Shown one piece after another: positions 52,338 through 60,667 of a stretch of DNA of 64,000 nt. Under the pieces are notes generated by a model, which was given only the letters and a program-made list of their open reading frames with translations, searched no databases and had not been told where the DNA came from. A program made the position numbers and the translations under genes. This stretch comes from CAZHAX01 sp964530325. GTDB lineage: Bacteria; Chloroflexota; Anaerolineae; B4-G1. Each line of letters opens with the position of its first letter. Positions within the stretch are counted from its first letter, which is position 1. The stretch is from the NCBI GenBank assembly GCA_964530325.1, contig CAZHAX010000016.1, forward strand, positions 1 through 64,000, given 5' to 3'.

Positions 52338-53087
52338 CTACTTACTCCTGGCTGCGCCCTCCCCCTTCAGCCGGGCCAGGAAAGCGCGGTCGGGCGCCGT
52401 CAGGTCTGCGCTTTCCAGCAGGTCCGGCCGCCGCTCGAAAGTTCTTCGCAGCGCCTGCTCGCGCCTCCAGCGGGCCACCGCCGCGTGGTCACCCGAGAGG
52501 AGGATCTCCGGAACCGCCCTGTCGCGGAATACCGCCGGGCGAGTGTACTGCGGCCCCTCCAACAGCCCTCGCGCGTGTGAATCGTCGCAGCTGGCTCCGG
52601 GGTCGCCCAATGCGCCCGGCAGCAGCCGCGTTACGGCATCGACGACTACCATTGCCGCCAGTTCTCCGCCGGTCAGGACGTAGTCGCCGATAGAAAGCTC
52701 GTCGGTCGCCAGATGCTGCCGCACCCGCTCGTCAACTCCCTCGTATCTGCCGCAGATGAGCACGACGCGCCTGTGGCGCGACAGATTCCGAGCAACAGTG
52801 TGGTCGAAGAGCCGGCCCTGCGGCGTAAGCAGGATTATCGGAGATCCATCTCCCTCGTCGAAGATCGCCTCTACGGCCGCGAATATCGGCTCGGGCTTCA
52901 TCACCATGCCCCCGCCTCCCCCGTAGGGCGTGTCATCGGTGATGTGGTGCTTGTCTGTGGCGTGGTCGCGGATATCGTGCAGGTCGATCGAGAGCAACCC
53001 CCGCTCCTGCGCCCGCTTGAGGATGCTCTCGTTGAGAATCGAATCGAACATCGCCGGGAAGAGCGTCAGGATTTCGAAATGGATCAT
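52338..53087 (-). CDS. trmD: tRNA (guanine-N1)-methyltransferase TrmD
   Basis: Methylates G37 of tRNAs to keep the reading frame. The protein has 249 residues. The trefoil-knot SAM site is visible as VVLICGRYEGVDERV and SIGDYVLTGGELA. The N-terminal MIHFEILTLFPAMFDSIL and the segment DDTPYGGGGGMVMKPEPI are diagnostic. It starts 52 bases after the membrane dipeptidase gene on the same strand. It is not next to rimM or rplS, which it often accompanies. Confidence 0.96.
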   Translation of the reverse strand: MIHFEILTLFPAMFDSILNESILKRAQERGLLSIDLHDIRDHATDKHHITDDTPYGGGGGMVMKPEPIFAAVEAIFDEGDGSPIILLTPQGRLFDHTVARNLSRHRRVVLICGRYEGVDERVRQHLATDELSIGDYVLTGGELAAMVVVDAVTRLLPGALGDPGASCDDSHARGLLEGPQYTRPAVFRDRAVPEILLSGDHAAVARWRREQALRRTFERRPDLLESADLTAPDRAFLARLKGEGAARSK

Positions 53088-53139
53088 CTGCGTCGCCTCG
53101 TTCCGCTCGGCGTCCGGCGGCTGGAGGGTAGCCGAGCGC

Positions 53140-54198
53140 CTATTCGGGAAGGCTGCGCCTTAGGAGACGCAGCCAGTTTCCGCCCAGGATGGCGGCGATC
53201 TGAGCCTCGTCGTAGTGCAGATCGCTCAACGCATCTCCTACCCGCTGCAGATCGGCTATCGTGTCCATCCCGGCCGGGGCGCTCTCGGCGCCGAAGCCGC
53301 CGTCGAAATCAGATCCCAACCCTGCGTGGTCGGCGTCGCCCACAACCTGGCATACGTGGTCGATCGCCCCGGCGACATCGGCTGAGGTCACGGCTTCCTT
53401 TGGGTCCCCCTTCCTCCAGCCGGGCTTGAGGAATGGGTTGAAGGCGACGATCCCTATCACCCCGTCCCGTTCGGCCAGACGGCGGATCGTCTCGTCGGAA
53501 AGCTGGCGAGGCCCCTTGACGCGTGCCTGAGGGTTCGAGTGGCTGGCCATCAGCTGACCCTCGAAGCTATCCAGCGCCTCGTGCAGCGACTCCTCGGCCA
53601 GGTGGCTGACGTCGAGTATGAGGCCCAGCCCGGCCATTACCTCCAGCAGCTCCCGGCCGCTGTCGGTCAGGCGTCCGGGGCTGGCGTCTCCTCCGGCGTA
53701 GCGGGAGCCCGCCCGCCAGGCCAGGCCGACCGCTCGCAGCCCGCGCTCGAACCACTTCTCAGCCTCGCCCGGCTCGCGGATCGGGTCCGCCCCTTCGAGG
53801 ATGGGCAGGATACCGACCCGCGGTTCGTCACCCGCCCAACTCTGCAGGGTTCCCTCCAGATCTGCGCGGCTTCCTACCAGCCTAACCTGGGGCAGATCGC
53901 CTGCCAGCCGGTGATAGTAGTCCAACTGGGCCTGGGCGAGCGCGTGGGCCTCCTCAGCCGTCGCGTAGGAGTCAACGTCTGCGGGCCCGTGTCCCTGCGG
54001 AAGGGCGAAGATAGTGCCGAATACTAGAGCTATGCGGCCCTCCAGCCACTCCGGCAGGCCCAGCATGCACAGCCCTGCTTGCTCGGCGACCTGCGTATCC
54101 GCTTCCAGGCGCCGCGTCTCCAGCGCGCTGCGGCGGATATCCCGGCCCCAGGTGAGCGCGCTCCAGGCGATGTCCTCGTGAGCGTCTACGATGAGCAT
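53140..54198 (-). CDS. Membrane dipeptidase family (M19) zinc peptidase
   Basis: The protein has 352 residues. The N-terminal metal motif is IVDAHEDIAW, the bridging Glu lies in LPILEGADPI, and further ligands are in LDVSHLAEES and MASHSNPQAR. The conserved GLGSDFDGGF follows. The enzyme cleaves dipeptides, including D-amino-acid ones, and family members also act on other amides. The start is the ATG at 54198 with GGGAG seven bases upstream; the open frame further upstream is antisense to the FHA gene and was rejected. No signal peptide is seen, so it is cytoplasmic despite the family name. It may handle peptides brought in by Opp. Confidence 0.92.
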   Translation of the reverse strand: MLIVDAHEDIAWSALTWGRDIRRSALETRRLEADTQVAEQAGLCMLGLPEWLEGRIALVFGTIFALPQGHGPADVDSYATAEEAHALAQAQLDYYHRLAGDLPQVRLVGSRADLEGTLQSWAGDEPRVGILPILEGADPIREPGEAEKWFERGLRAVGLAWRAGSRYAGGDASPGRLTDSGRELLEVMAGLGLILDVSHLAEESLHEALDSFEGQLMASHSNPQARVKGPRQLSDETIRRLAERDGVIGIVAFNPFLKPGWRKGDPKEAVTSADVAGAIDHVCQVVGDADHAGLGSDFDGGFGAESAPAGMDTIADLQRVGDALSDLHYDEAQIAAILGGNWLRLLRRSLPE

Positions 54199-54322
54199 GT
54201 AGTGTCTCCCGGTCCCGGCAGGGGTGATCGAAGTGTACCATGGCCAGGGGTAATCGGCCAACAGATCATCGTCGCGGGCGGAGCCCAGGCCCTCGACTGC
54301 GGTGTGCTCGGCCCGCGAGCGT

Positions 54323-54351
54323 TTGACAAGGGCAGGGCGTGCCCGTATACT
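54323..54351 (+). promoter_or_regulatory. Promoter TTGACA-17-TATACT of the FHA gene
   Basis: TTGACA at 54323-54328 and TATACT at 54346-54351 with 17-base spacing, about 80 bases upstream of the chosen ATG. The dipeptidase gene is transcribed away from the same region; its own promoter is not clear (a weak TTGGCC/TACACT pair lies at 54232-54261). Confidence 0.75.
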
Positions 54352-54438
54352 CTGCCTGTGGCTGGGTCTGTGGCGGGAAGGCTGAGCGCAGACGCGGCGC
54401 CAGGCGGCAGGTGGAATACCGGCGAGGAGGATGTGGGG

Positions 54439-55002
54439 ATGGCTGAGTATGCTCAGTTGGTGCTGCAGAAGGGGCCGGAACCGGGGCGGGGCTACATGCT
54501 CGTCCGCGCCGTGCTCACCATAGGGCGGGATCCGGGCAACGACATCGTGATCAACCACGCCGAAGTCTCTCGACAACACACCCGCATCGTGCGCCAGGCT
54601 GACCAGGTCGTGGTGGAGGACATGGGCAGTACAAACGGCACGTTCGTGAACGGCGTGCTGCTGAAGGGCCCGCACACGCTCACCGACGGCGACATTATCG
54701 GCCTGGGAGACGCGGTGACGCTCGTCTACCAGGCGGTGGACACCGCTGCAGCTAGGACGGTGATAGAGAAGCGGGCGGTGCCGCCTGCTCCCGCGGCCGA
54801 GCCGAAGCCTGCGCCGGCCCCTGCGCCGGCTGCCGCGCAGAAGGAGGAGGCGGAGGAGAATGGCAAGAGCCGCAGGTGGATCACGTGTGGGTGCATAGCA
54901 TTGGTGATTGCCTGCATCGCCGTGGTTGCGTTCGCCTGGTGGATGGACGCGAACCACCCGGACATACTCTACGCCCCCCTTGAGTGGATCGGGCTGAAAT
55001 AG
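54439..55002 (+). CDS. FHA-domain protein with C-terminal membrane anchor
   Basis: The protein has 187 residues. The FHA domain (about 5-95) shows LTIGRDPGNDIVI, VSRQHTRI and MGSTNGTFVNG, the phosphothreonine-binding loop residues (Arg, Ser, Asn). A Pro/Ala-rich linker leads to a single membrane helix near the C-terminus (CIALVIACIAVVAFAWW) and a short outside tail. It recruits phosphothreonine-bearing partners to the membrane. GAGGAGG lies eight bases before the ATG. The longer frame upstream overlaps the promoter and was rejected. Confidence 0.88.
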   Translation: MAEYAQLVLQKGPEPGRGYMLVRAVLTIGRDPGNDIVINHAEVSRQHTRIVRQADQVVVEDMGSTNGTFVNGVLLKGPHTLTDGDIIGLGDAVTLVYQAVDTAAARTVIEKRAVPPAPAAEPKPAPAPAPAAAQKEEAEENGKSRRWITCGCIALVIACIAVVAFAWWMDANHPDILYAPLEWIGLK

Positions 55003-55032
55003 AGAGGCAGAACCAGACGGATCCGGCACCAT

Positions 55033-57576
55033 TCAGCGATCGACAATCGTCTCCAGGAGGCGCAGGGTGAGCGCCTTGGTGCCTGCCTCCACCTCGCCGA
55101 CCGGTCCTACGCACGAAGGGCAGCCGTCGCTGCAGGCGCAGCGACCCACCACGTCCAGGGCCGCCTCCAGTAGCTCCGTGTGCAGCTCGTAGAGGCGGGC
55201 GCTGAGGCCCGCTCCCCCCGGCACGCGGTCGAAGATCGTCACCGTCGGCAACCCCGTGTCAGGCGAGCGTGCCTGCACTGCAGACCCCAGGTCAGCCGGG
55301 TCGCACATCAGGTGCATCGGAGCCAGGCTGCGCAGCACGTAGGCCAGCCCGCTTAGCGCGCCACGCGCCCCTCTGGCCTTCTCCACCCGGCGATGGCAGG
55401 CAGGGCAGAGCGTTACCAGGTTGTCCAGCTGATTCGCCAGGCCGAATAGCTCGTTCTGCCCCGGCACATAGCCGAAGCTGTGGAAGGGCGTGACGTGATG
55501 CACGTGATGCTGCTGCCCTTCCCGCTCGAGCGCTCCACAGAAGCGACAGGCGAAGCCGTCTCTGGCGCGCGCTCTATCTCGCTGCTCCGCCCAGTTAGGC
55601 CCGTAGTCGGTGGGCGGTGCCAGGATGCCTGCCTCCTGAAGCCGGGCTGTGAGCTTCTCCGGCAGTGCCAGCCAGTAGCCGATGGTCGCCATATCCTGCT
55701 GCGGCAGGTCGATGGGCGCCCAGCTCAACGTCTCGTGCGTGTAGCGCTTGACCGTGCGGTATCCGGTGGCTCGCGTGGTGACCAGCACCTCTCCGTAGCC
55801 GCTGATCGTCGCTCCCCCACCGTTGTGCTGATCGCTCCTGGCGTACTCGTCGATCGTCCGCACTTCCGTCGTGGCGGACGCCCGAGTGTAGTAGTCGAGA
55901 TCTGCCGGGCGAACCTGGGCCAGACCCTGCTCCCAGTCCAACTGCTCGACCAGGTAGGTCTCGCCGGCATGGAGGTAGACGGCGCCGGAGTGGAGCAGCG
56001 TGGGGGCGCTGGGCCGGTCCATCTGGCCGATCACCTGGGGTGGATCGGCGTGCTGGTTTTGGATGACCACCGTGTCCGGTGTGGAGCTGCGGAGGGAAAG
56101 GGAGGCGGCCGGATACTCCTCGCCTATCCAGGTGTAGCGGCCGTTGTGCCGATGTAGCGTCTCGCCGTCGGCGATGGCGTCGAGTACGGCGCCCGCCTCT
56201 GCGAACCTGCCGAAAGGCTCGTCCGCTTCGAAGGGCAGCTCGAAGGCAGCGCAGGCCAGGTGGCCGGCGACTACGGCCAGGTTGTCCGGATCTACCAGCG
56301 CCTGCTCGACCGGTTGCCCCAGCAGGAACTCGGGGTGGCTCACCAGATACTGATCGAGCGGAAGCGCGCTGGCGATCAGTACCGCCGCCGAGAGCCCGCT
56401 GCGTCTGCCGGCTCTGCCGGCCTGCTGCAGTGTGCTGGCGATCGTGCCGGGGTAGCCGGCCATGATGCACGATTCGAGCTGGCCGATATCGACCCCCAGT
56501 TCGAGCGCATTGGTGGCCACCACTGCGCGGATCGTGCCTTCCCGCAGGCCCCGTTCAATTGCCCGCCGCTCTCCCGGCAGGTAGCCGCCCCGGTAGCCAT
56601 GCACAGTCTGGGGGTCACCGCCGAAGGCCGCCACCGAGTCCCGCAGATAGCCCAGCACCACCTCCGTCGTCAGACGGGCCCGGGCGAAGATGATCGTCTG
56701 CACGTCCGCCTCGAGAAAGCGGGCGGCGATATCGCGGGCCGCAAGTGAGGCGCTGCGCCTTATGCCCAGCCGGGGATCGACCAGGGGCGGGTTGTAGAGG
56801 ATGAAGTGCTTCTCTCCCTGTGGCGCGCCGTCGTCGTCCACGAGCGCAACAGGATCTTCTATCAACTGCTCGGCCAGCTGGCGCGGGTTGGCGATCGTGG
56901 CCGAGGCGCAGAGGAAGCGAGGGTCTGATCCGTAGAACCGGCATATGCGCCTGAGCCGCCGCAGCAGGTTGGCCACGTGGCCGCCGAAGACGCCGCGGTA
57001 AGTGTGGATCTCGTCCAGCACAACGTAGCGCAAGTGGGAGAAGAAGCGCGACCATCTGGTATGGTGAGGCAGGATCCCCGAGTGCAGCATGTCCGGGTTC
57101 GTCACCAGAAGTCGCGCCTCGCGCCGGATGGCAGGGCGGTGGGATGATGGAGTATCCCCATCATACGGGCGCACGCCGATCGGCGCATCGAGCGCTTTGG
57201 CCAGCTCCTTCAGCGCGCTGATCTGATCGTGAGCCAGGGCCTTGGTGGGGAAGAGGTATAGCGCCGTCGCCTCCAGATCACCGAGCAGGGCGCTGACGAC
57301 CGGCAGGTTGTAGGCCAGCGTCTTGCCCGAGGCCGTCGACGTGGCGAGCACGACGTGCTGCCCCTCCAGCGCTGCCTGAATCGCCTGAGCCTGGTGAGCA
57401 TACGGCCTTTCGATTCCGGTCTGGCGCACTGCGGAAAGGAGGTGTTGCTCCAGGCCGTCGGGCCAGGCAGCGGTGCGCGCCGGCCGAGCGGCAATCACCT
57501 CCCAGGCGCACACGTCGCGCATGAGCGCCGGGTCCTGCCGCATACCGTCGAGCACGTCGGAGAGCCGTATGGTCAC
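55033..57576 (-). CDS. mrfA: MrfA-type DEAD/DEAH helicase with inserted HNH domain
   Basis: The protein has 847 residues. A superfamily 2 helicase core has ATSTASGKT (78-86), DEIH (188-191), SATIANP, ELGVDIG and QQAGRAGRRSG. A DUF1998/MrfA C-terminus follows, with the four-cysteine zinc motif CACSDGCPSC. B. subtilis MrfA works with the exonuclease MrfB in mitomycin lesion repair; here an MrfB-like gene lies nearby. Unusual is an HNH module at about residues 654-736: CRFCG, HHVHHVTPF, then NLVTLCPACHRR. It interrupts the DUF1998 region, which resumes at ALSGLAYVLRSLAP. The start is GTG with a leader of only about five bases. It is divergent from the HAD gene. Confidence 0.9.
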   Translation of the reverse strand: MTIRLSDVLDGMRQDPALMRDVCAWEVIAARPARTAAWPDGLEQHLLSAVRQTGIERPYAHQAQAIQAALEGQHVVLATSTASGKTLAYNLPVVSALLGDLEATALYLFPTKALAHDQISALKELAKALDAPIGVRPYDGDTPSSHRPAIRREARLLVTNPDMLHSGILPHHTRWSRFFSHLRYVVLDEIHTYRGVFGGHVANLLRRLRRICRFYGSDPRFLCASATIANPRQLAEQLIEDPVALVDDDGAPQGEKHFILYNPPLVDPRLGIRRSASLAARDIAARFLEADVQTIIFARARLTTEVVLGYLRDSVAAFGGDPQTVHGYRGGYLPGERRAIERGLREGTIRAVVATNALELGVDIGQLESCIMAGYPGTIASTLQQAGRAGRRSGLSAAVLIASALPLDQYLVSHPEFLLGQPVEQALVDPDNLAVVAGHLACAAFELPFEADEPFGRFAEAGAVLDAIADGETLHRHNGRYTWIGEEYPAASLSLRSSTPDTVVIQNQHADPPQVIGQMDRPSAPTLLHSGAVYLHAGETYLVEQLDWEQGLAQVRPADLDYYTRASATTEVRTIDEYARSDQHNGGGATISGYGEVLVTTRATGYRTVKRYTHETLSWAPIDLPQQDMATIGYWLALPEKLTARLQEAGILAPPTDYGPNWAEQRDRARARDGFACRFCGALEREGQQHHVHHVTPFHSFGYVPGQNELFGLANQLDNLVTLCPACHRRVEKARGARGALSGLAYVLRSLAPMHLMCDPADLGSAVQARSPDTGLPTVTIFDRVPGGAGLSARLYELHTELLEAALDVVGRCACSDGCPSCVGPVGEVEAGTKALTLRLLETIVDR
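55369..55617 (-). other. HNH nuclease-type domain within the helicase
   Basis: Encodes residues about 654-736 of the MrfA-type helicase. It carries two CxxC pairs (Cys677/680 and 724/727), the HH pair of the first beta strand (His693/694), Asn719 and His728, the complete HNH zinc-finger pattern. It is in frame at both edges. Confidence 0.75.
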
Positions 57577-57587
57577 TGCCGGATCGG

Positions 57588-57616
57588 ATTATAGGCGGCG
57601 TGGCAGCGCGGCGCAA
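57588..57616 (-). promoter_or_regulatory. Promoter TTGCGC-17-TATAAT of the helicase gene
   Basis: On the minus strand TTGCGC (57616-57611) and TATAAT (57593-57588) are 17 bases apart. The transcription start near 57581 is only about five bases before the GTG start, so the message is nearly leaderless. Confidence 0.6.
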
Positions 57617-57682
57617 GCGCGGGCACGGGGCCACGATCAGACCGCCTGGGGTGGCGCGGCAAGCCCAAGGGTGCGAATCCTG

Positions 57683-57711
57683 TTGACAGCACTGTAGCCA
57701 TATGCTACCAT
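57683..57711 (+). promoter_or_regulatory. Promoter TTGACA-17-TACCAT, leaderless start
   Basis: TTGACA at 57683-57688 and TACCAT at 57706-57711 with a 17-base spacer. The predicted transcription start falls on or next to the ATG at 57719, so the HAD gene mRNA is probably leaderless. Confidence 0.7.
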
Positions 57712-57718
57712 TCGCGCC

Positions 57719-58411
57719 ATGGCCAGCGTCGGTGTTCCGTCCCAGGCCGGAGTGTTCGATAGACGCCTGATCGATGCTGTCCTGTTCGATCTGGACGGAA
57801 CGCTGATGGACACGGACGACCAGGCGGTGGAGGCGCTGGGGCGGCGGCTGGAGCGGCTACGTTTGCGAGATCCCTACCGCGCTGCCCGGCACCTGGTGAT
57901 GAGCCTGGAGAGCCCCGGCAACGCGCTGATGATGCTGCTGGACATGGTGGGCCTCGATCGACCCTTTTCCTCCGTCACCGATCGGCTCTACCGCTGGCGT
58001 GGCCTGAGACCGCGCGCCGAACTACGCATCATGGAGGGCGCGGCAGAGATGCTTGCCGCTCTGCAAGGGCGCTATGCGCTGGCGGTGGTGACCGCGCGTG
58101 GGCGTGCGGATGCCGAAGCTTTCCTCGGTCAGTACGGCCTGGCTGGCCACTTCGGCGCGCTGGTGACCCGGGAGAGCACCTGGCGACTGAAGCCGCACCC
58201 GGCACCGATCAGGCTCGCCGCCCGACAGCTCGGCGTGCCGGTGGAGCGCTGCGCGATGGTGGGGGATACGACGGTCGACGTCAAGGCCGCGCGAAAGGCA
58301 GGGGCATGGGCGGTGGCAGTCCTGTGCGGTTTCGGTGCCCGGGATGAGCTGGAGCGGGCCGGGGCCAACGTCGTCCTTCAGTATACGGCGGATATCGAAG
58401 TACTGCTGTGA
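57719..58411 (+). CDS. HAD-family phosphatase (Gph/PpaX-like)
   Basis: The protein has 230 residues. Motif I is VLFDLDGTLMDTD with the nucleophilic Asp, motif II is in VVTARG, the lysine is in LKPHP, and motif III is MVGDTTVDVKAA. The cap is small and helical, as in phosphoglycolate phosphatase and pyrophosphatase PpaX. It hydrolyses a small phosphate ester; phosphoglycolate phosphatase would suit the removal of 2-phosphoglycolate produced in DNA end repair, consistent with MrfB- and MutM-type neighbours, but this is inference. The ATG sits at the predicted transcription start with no ribosome-binding site, so initiation is leaderless. Confidence 0.88.
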   Translation: MASVGVPSQAGVFDRRLIDAVLFDLDGTLMDTDDQAVEALGRRLERLRLRDPYRAARHLVMSLESPGNALMMLLDMVGLDRPFSSVTDRLYRWRGLRPRAELRIMEGAAEMLAALQGRYALAVVTARGRADAEAFLGQYGLAGHFGALVTRESTWRLKPHPAPIRLAARQLGVPVERCAMVGDTTVDVKAARKAGAWAVAVLCGFGARDELERAGANVVLQYTADIEVLL

Positions 58412-58481
58412 CCACTTTCCCAGGAAATGGGCCCCGGCGCTCGCCAACGCGCAGATCGCCCTTGAGCCCGGATGGCTAGAG

Positions 58482-59849
58482 ATGCGCGAGGATCTGCGGA
58501 AGCGGCTGCGGGAGCTGGGGGTAGTGAGAGGCGTACGACAGCTCGGCGCGCCGGCGGTGGGCACGGGCCAGGCTGTCGAGGACCTGGTCCCCGGCCGCTT
58601 CCACACGACCTCCCGTGGCCAGTGCTACGTGGTGGAGGAGCAGTACTCGCTCGAACACCTGCACGGCCACCTGGCCCTCTCTTCGTTTCTGGAGATTGGA
58701 GAAGAGGGGATCGCCGCGGCGGCTCAGACTCAGGAGCTAGCCGGGGTCGACCCGGAGCGGTACTGTTTCCTGGATACGGAGACCACCGGTCTTTCCGGCG
58801 GGACAGGGACGATGGCCTTCGTCGTCGGGCTCGGCTGCTTCCACGGCCAGAGCTTTCTCCTGCGCCAGTACTTCCTGCGTGACCCGGGTGACGAGCCGGC
58901 GATGATCGAAGCGCTGGCGGACGAGCTCTCTCAGTTCGCCGTCTTCGTATCCTTCAACGGCCGCGCCTTCGACGTGCCGATCCTGGATACCAGGTTCGTG
59001 CTCGATCGGCGCCCACCCGTATCTGAGTACTTCCAGCAGCTTGACCTGCTGCATCTTGCCCGGCGGCTGTGGCGCTACAGGTTGGATTCCTGCGCCCTGG
59101 GAGTGCTCGAGCGGGAAGTGCTGGGCGTGGAGCGAGAGCAGGCCGATGTTCCCAGCGGGATGATCCCGCTCCTCTACCGGGACTACCTGCGCACCGGAGA
59201 CGCCCGCGAGATGCGCCGGGTGATCTACCATAACGCTGTGGACATACTGAGCCTGGTGACACTGGCTGCTCTGCTGGGGCGCATTCTTTCCGATCCCTGG
59301 GCAGTGCCGGCCCTATCCGGCTCCGAGCTGTACGCTCTTGCTCGTTGGTACGAGCGGCTGGGTCAGCATGAAGATGCGGAGCGCGCCTATCGCTCCGCCC
59401 TCGAGGCCCGCCCGGAGGAGAACGGCCGCCGACAAGCTCGCCTTGCCGGCGGCCTTGCGCCCGAGGACGTCCGGGCCGGGGCGCTGCGAGGGCTGGCCTA
59501 CCTGCTGAAACGGAGCGACCGCAGGGCTGAGGCGTACGGCTATTGGCAGCAGCTGGCGCTGGAAGCCGGGGCGGCCATCGATGACCGCCTGCTGGCGCAC
59601 GTCGAGGTGGCCAAGCACCTGGAGTGGTACGAGGGTGACCCTGCTCTGGCCGCCCGGTGGACGCAGGCCGCGATCGAGCTTCTGGATGGCCAGGGCCTCG
59701 CCGAGCGGCGTGCGGAGACACTCACTCGACTGCGTCACCGGCTGGAGCGGCTCGAGCGAAAGCTGGATACCCTGGCTGGGGCAGGGCCAGCCGGGCCCGG
59801 GGCTGCCTCAGAGCCGGAAGAGGAGGGGGGCGATGCCGGAGCTACCTGA
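58482..59849 (+). CDS. mrfB: MrfB-type RNase H-like exonuclease with C-terminal TPR region
   Basis: The protein has 455 residues. The exonuclease fold begins with YCFLDTETTGLSGG (acidic motif I), followed by FVSFNGRAFDVPILDTRF (motif II) and HNAVDILSL (motif III with His/Asp). This matches YprB/MrfB, the partner of the MrfA helicase in mitomycin lesion repair in B. subtilis. After it come TPR-like helices (SELYALARWYERLGQHEDAERAYRSAL and similar). The ATG at 58482 is chosen because upstream codons overlap the end of the HAD gene and do not resemble the family; its ribosome-binding site is weak. It overlaps mutM by 17 bases. Confidence 0.85.
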   Translation: MREDLRKRLRELGVVRGVRQLGAPAVGTGQAVEDLVPGRFHTTSRGQCYVVEEQYSLEHLHGHLALSSFLEIGEEGIAAAAQTQELAGVDPERYCFLDTETTGLSGGTGTMAFVVGLGCFHGQSFLLRQYFLRDPGDEPAMIEALADELSQFAVFVSFNGRAFDVPILDTRFVLDRRPPVSEYFQQLDLLHLARRLWRYRLDSCALGVLEREVLGVEREQADVPSGMIPLLYRDYLRTGDAREMRRVIYHNAVDILSLVTLAALLGRILSDPWAVPALSGSELYALARWYERLGQHEDAERAYRSALEARPEENGRRQARLAGGLAPEDVRAGALRGLAYLLKRSDRRAEAYGYWQQLALEAGAAIDDRLLAHVEVAKHLEWYEGDPALAARWTQAAIELLDGQGLAERRAETLTRLRHRLERLERKLDTLAGAGPAGPGAASEPEEEGGDAGAT

Positions 59850-60645
59850 TCTGGAGATCATCCGGGAGGTTCTGGATCCGCGCCTGGCCGGTGTGCAGAT
59901 CGCCAGCGTCGAGCTAGTCCGTCCACTGGTGGTTCGGGATCTCACCGGCGTGGGTTTCGCCGAGGCGCTTGAGGGGCGGACAATGAGCGGCGTGAGCAGG
60001 CGGGGCAAGCTCCTGTTGATCCACCTGGACGAAGACCTCGTCCTGGCCGTCAACTGCAAGCTGGCGGGCCGGCTCCAGTATGCCCAGCCGGAGGAGCGGC
60101 GCCTGCCCAAGACGCACGTCGTACTCGGTCTTTCTGACGGCCGCGAGCTGCGCTACAGCGACCGGCGGACGATGGGGCAGATCTACCTCTCGACCGGGCT
60201 GGAAGAAATCCCCGGCTGGGCGGATATGGGGCCGGAGCCGTTCGAGCTGACCCTGCAGGAGTTCAAGGAGCGACTGAAGCCCTTCCGCGGCGAGATCAAG
60301 GGCGTGCTCACCCGGGGCCAGGTCGTGGCCGGGATAGGCAACGCCTATGGCGATGAGATCTGCTTCAGGGCCCGCGTTCACCCGTACCGGAAGCGGACCT
60401 CGCTGGCCGACGATGAGGTGGCCAGGCTGTACGGGGCGATGCTGTCCGTTCTCTCGCAGGCAGTCACGAACCTGCGCGAACGGGTGGGGACGGACATCCA
60501 CGTCGAGGTGCGCGACTTCCTGGCCGTGCACGGACGGGGCGGCCAGCCTTGCCCGGCTTGCGGGACGACGATCTCCGAGATAAGCGCCCGGGGGCCGACC
60601 AACTTCTGCCGCTCTTGCCAGCCGGGCGGGTTGGTGCGGCTCTGA
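59833..60645 (+). CDS. mutM: Formamidopyrimidine-DNA glycosylase family protein (Fpg/MutM)
   Basis: Removes oxidised purines such as 8-oxoguanine and nicks the DNA. The protein has 270 residues. The N-terminus MPELPDLE supplies the catalytic Pro. The conserved Lys is in RRGKLLLIHL and the helix-two-turn-helix segment includes AGIGNAYGDEICFRARVHP. The C-terminal zinc finger reads CPACGTTISEI ... FCRSCQPGG. The GAGGAGGGGG site just before the ATG lies inside the end of mrfB, and the two genes overlap by 17 bases, so they are translationally linked. Fpg and Nei cannot be fully separated by eye; the length and finger favour Fpg. Confidence 0.92.
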   Translation: MPELPDLEIIREVLDPRLAGVQIASVELVRPLVVRDLTGVGFAEALEGRTMSGVSRRGKLLLIHLDEDLVLAVNCKLAGRLQYAQPEERRLPKTHVVLGLSDGRELRYSDRRTMGQIYLSTGLEEIPGWADMGPEPFELTLQEFKERLKPFRGEIKGVLTRGQVVAGIGNAYGDEICFRARVHPYRKRTSLADDEVARLYGAMLSVLSQAVTNLRERVGTDIHVEVRDFLAVHGRGGQPCPACGTTISEISARGPTNFCRSCQPGGLVRL

Positions 60646-60667
60646 TCCGGTAGTCGCCAGCGCTGCC

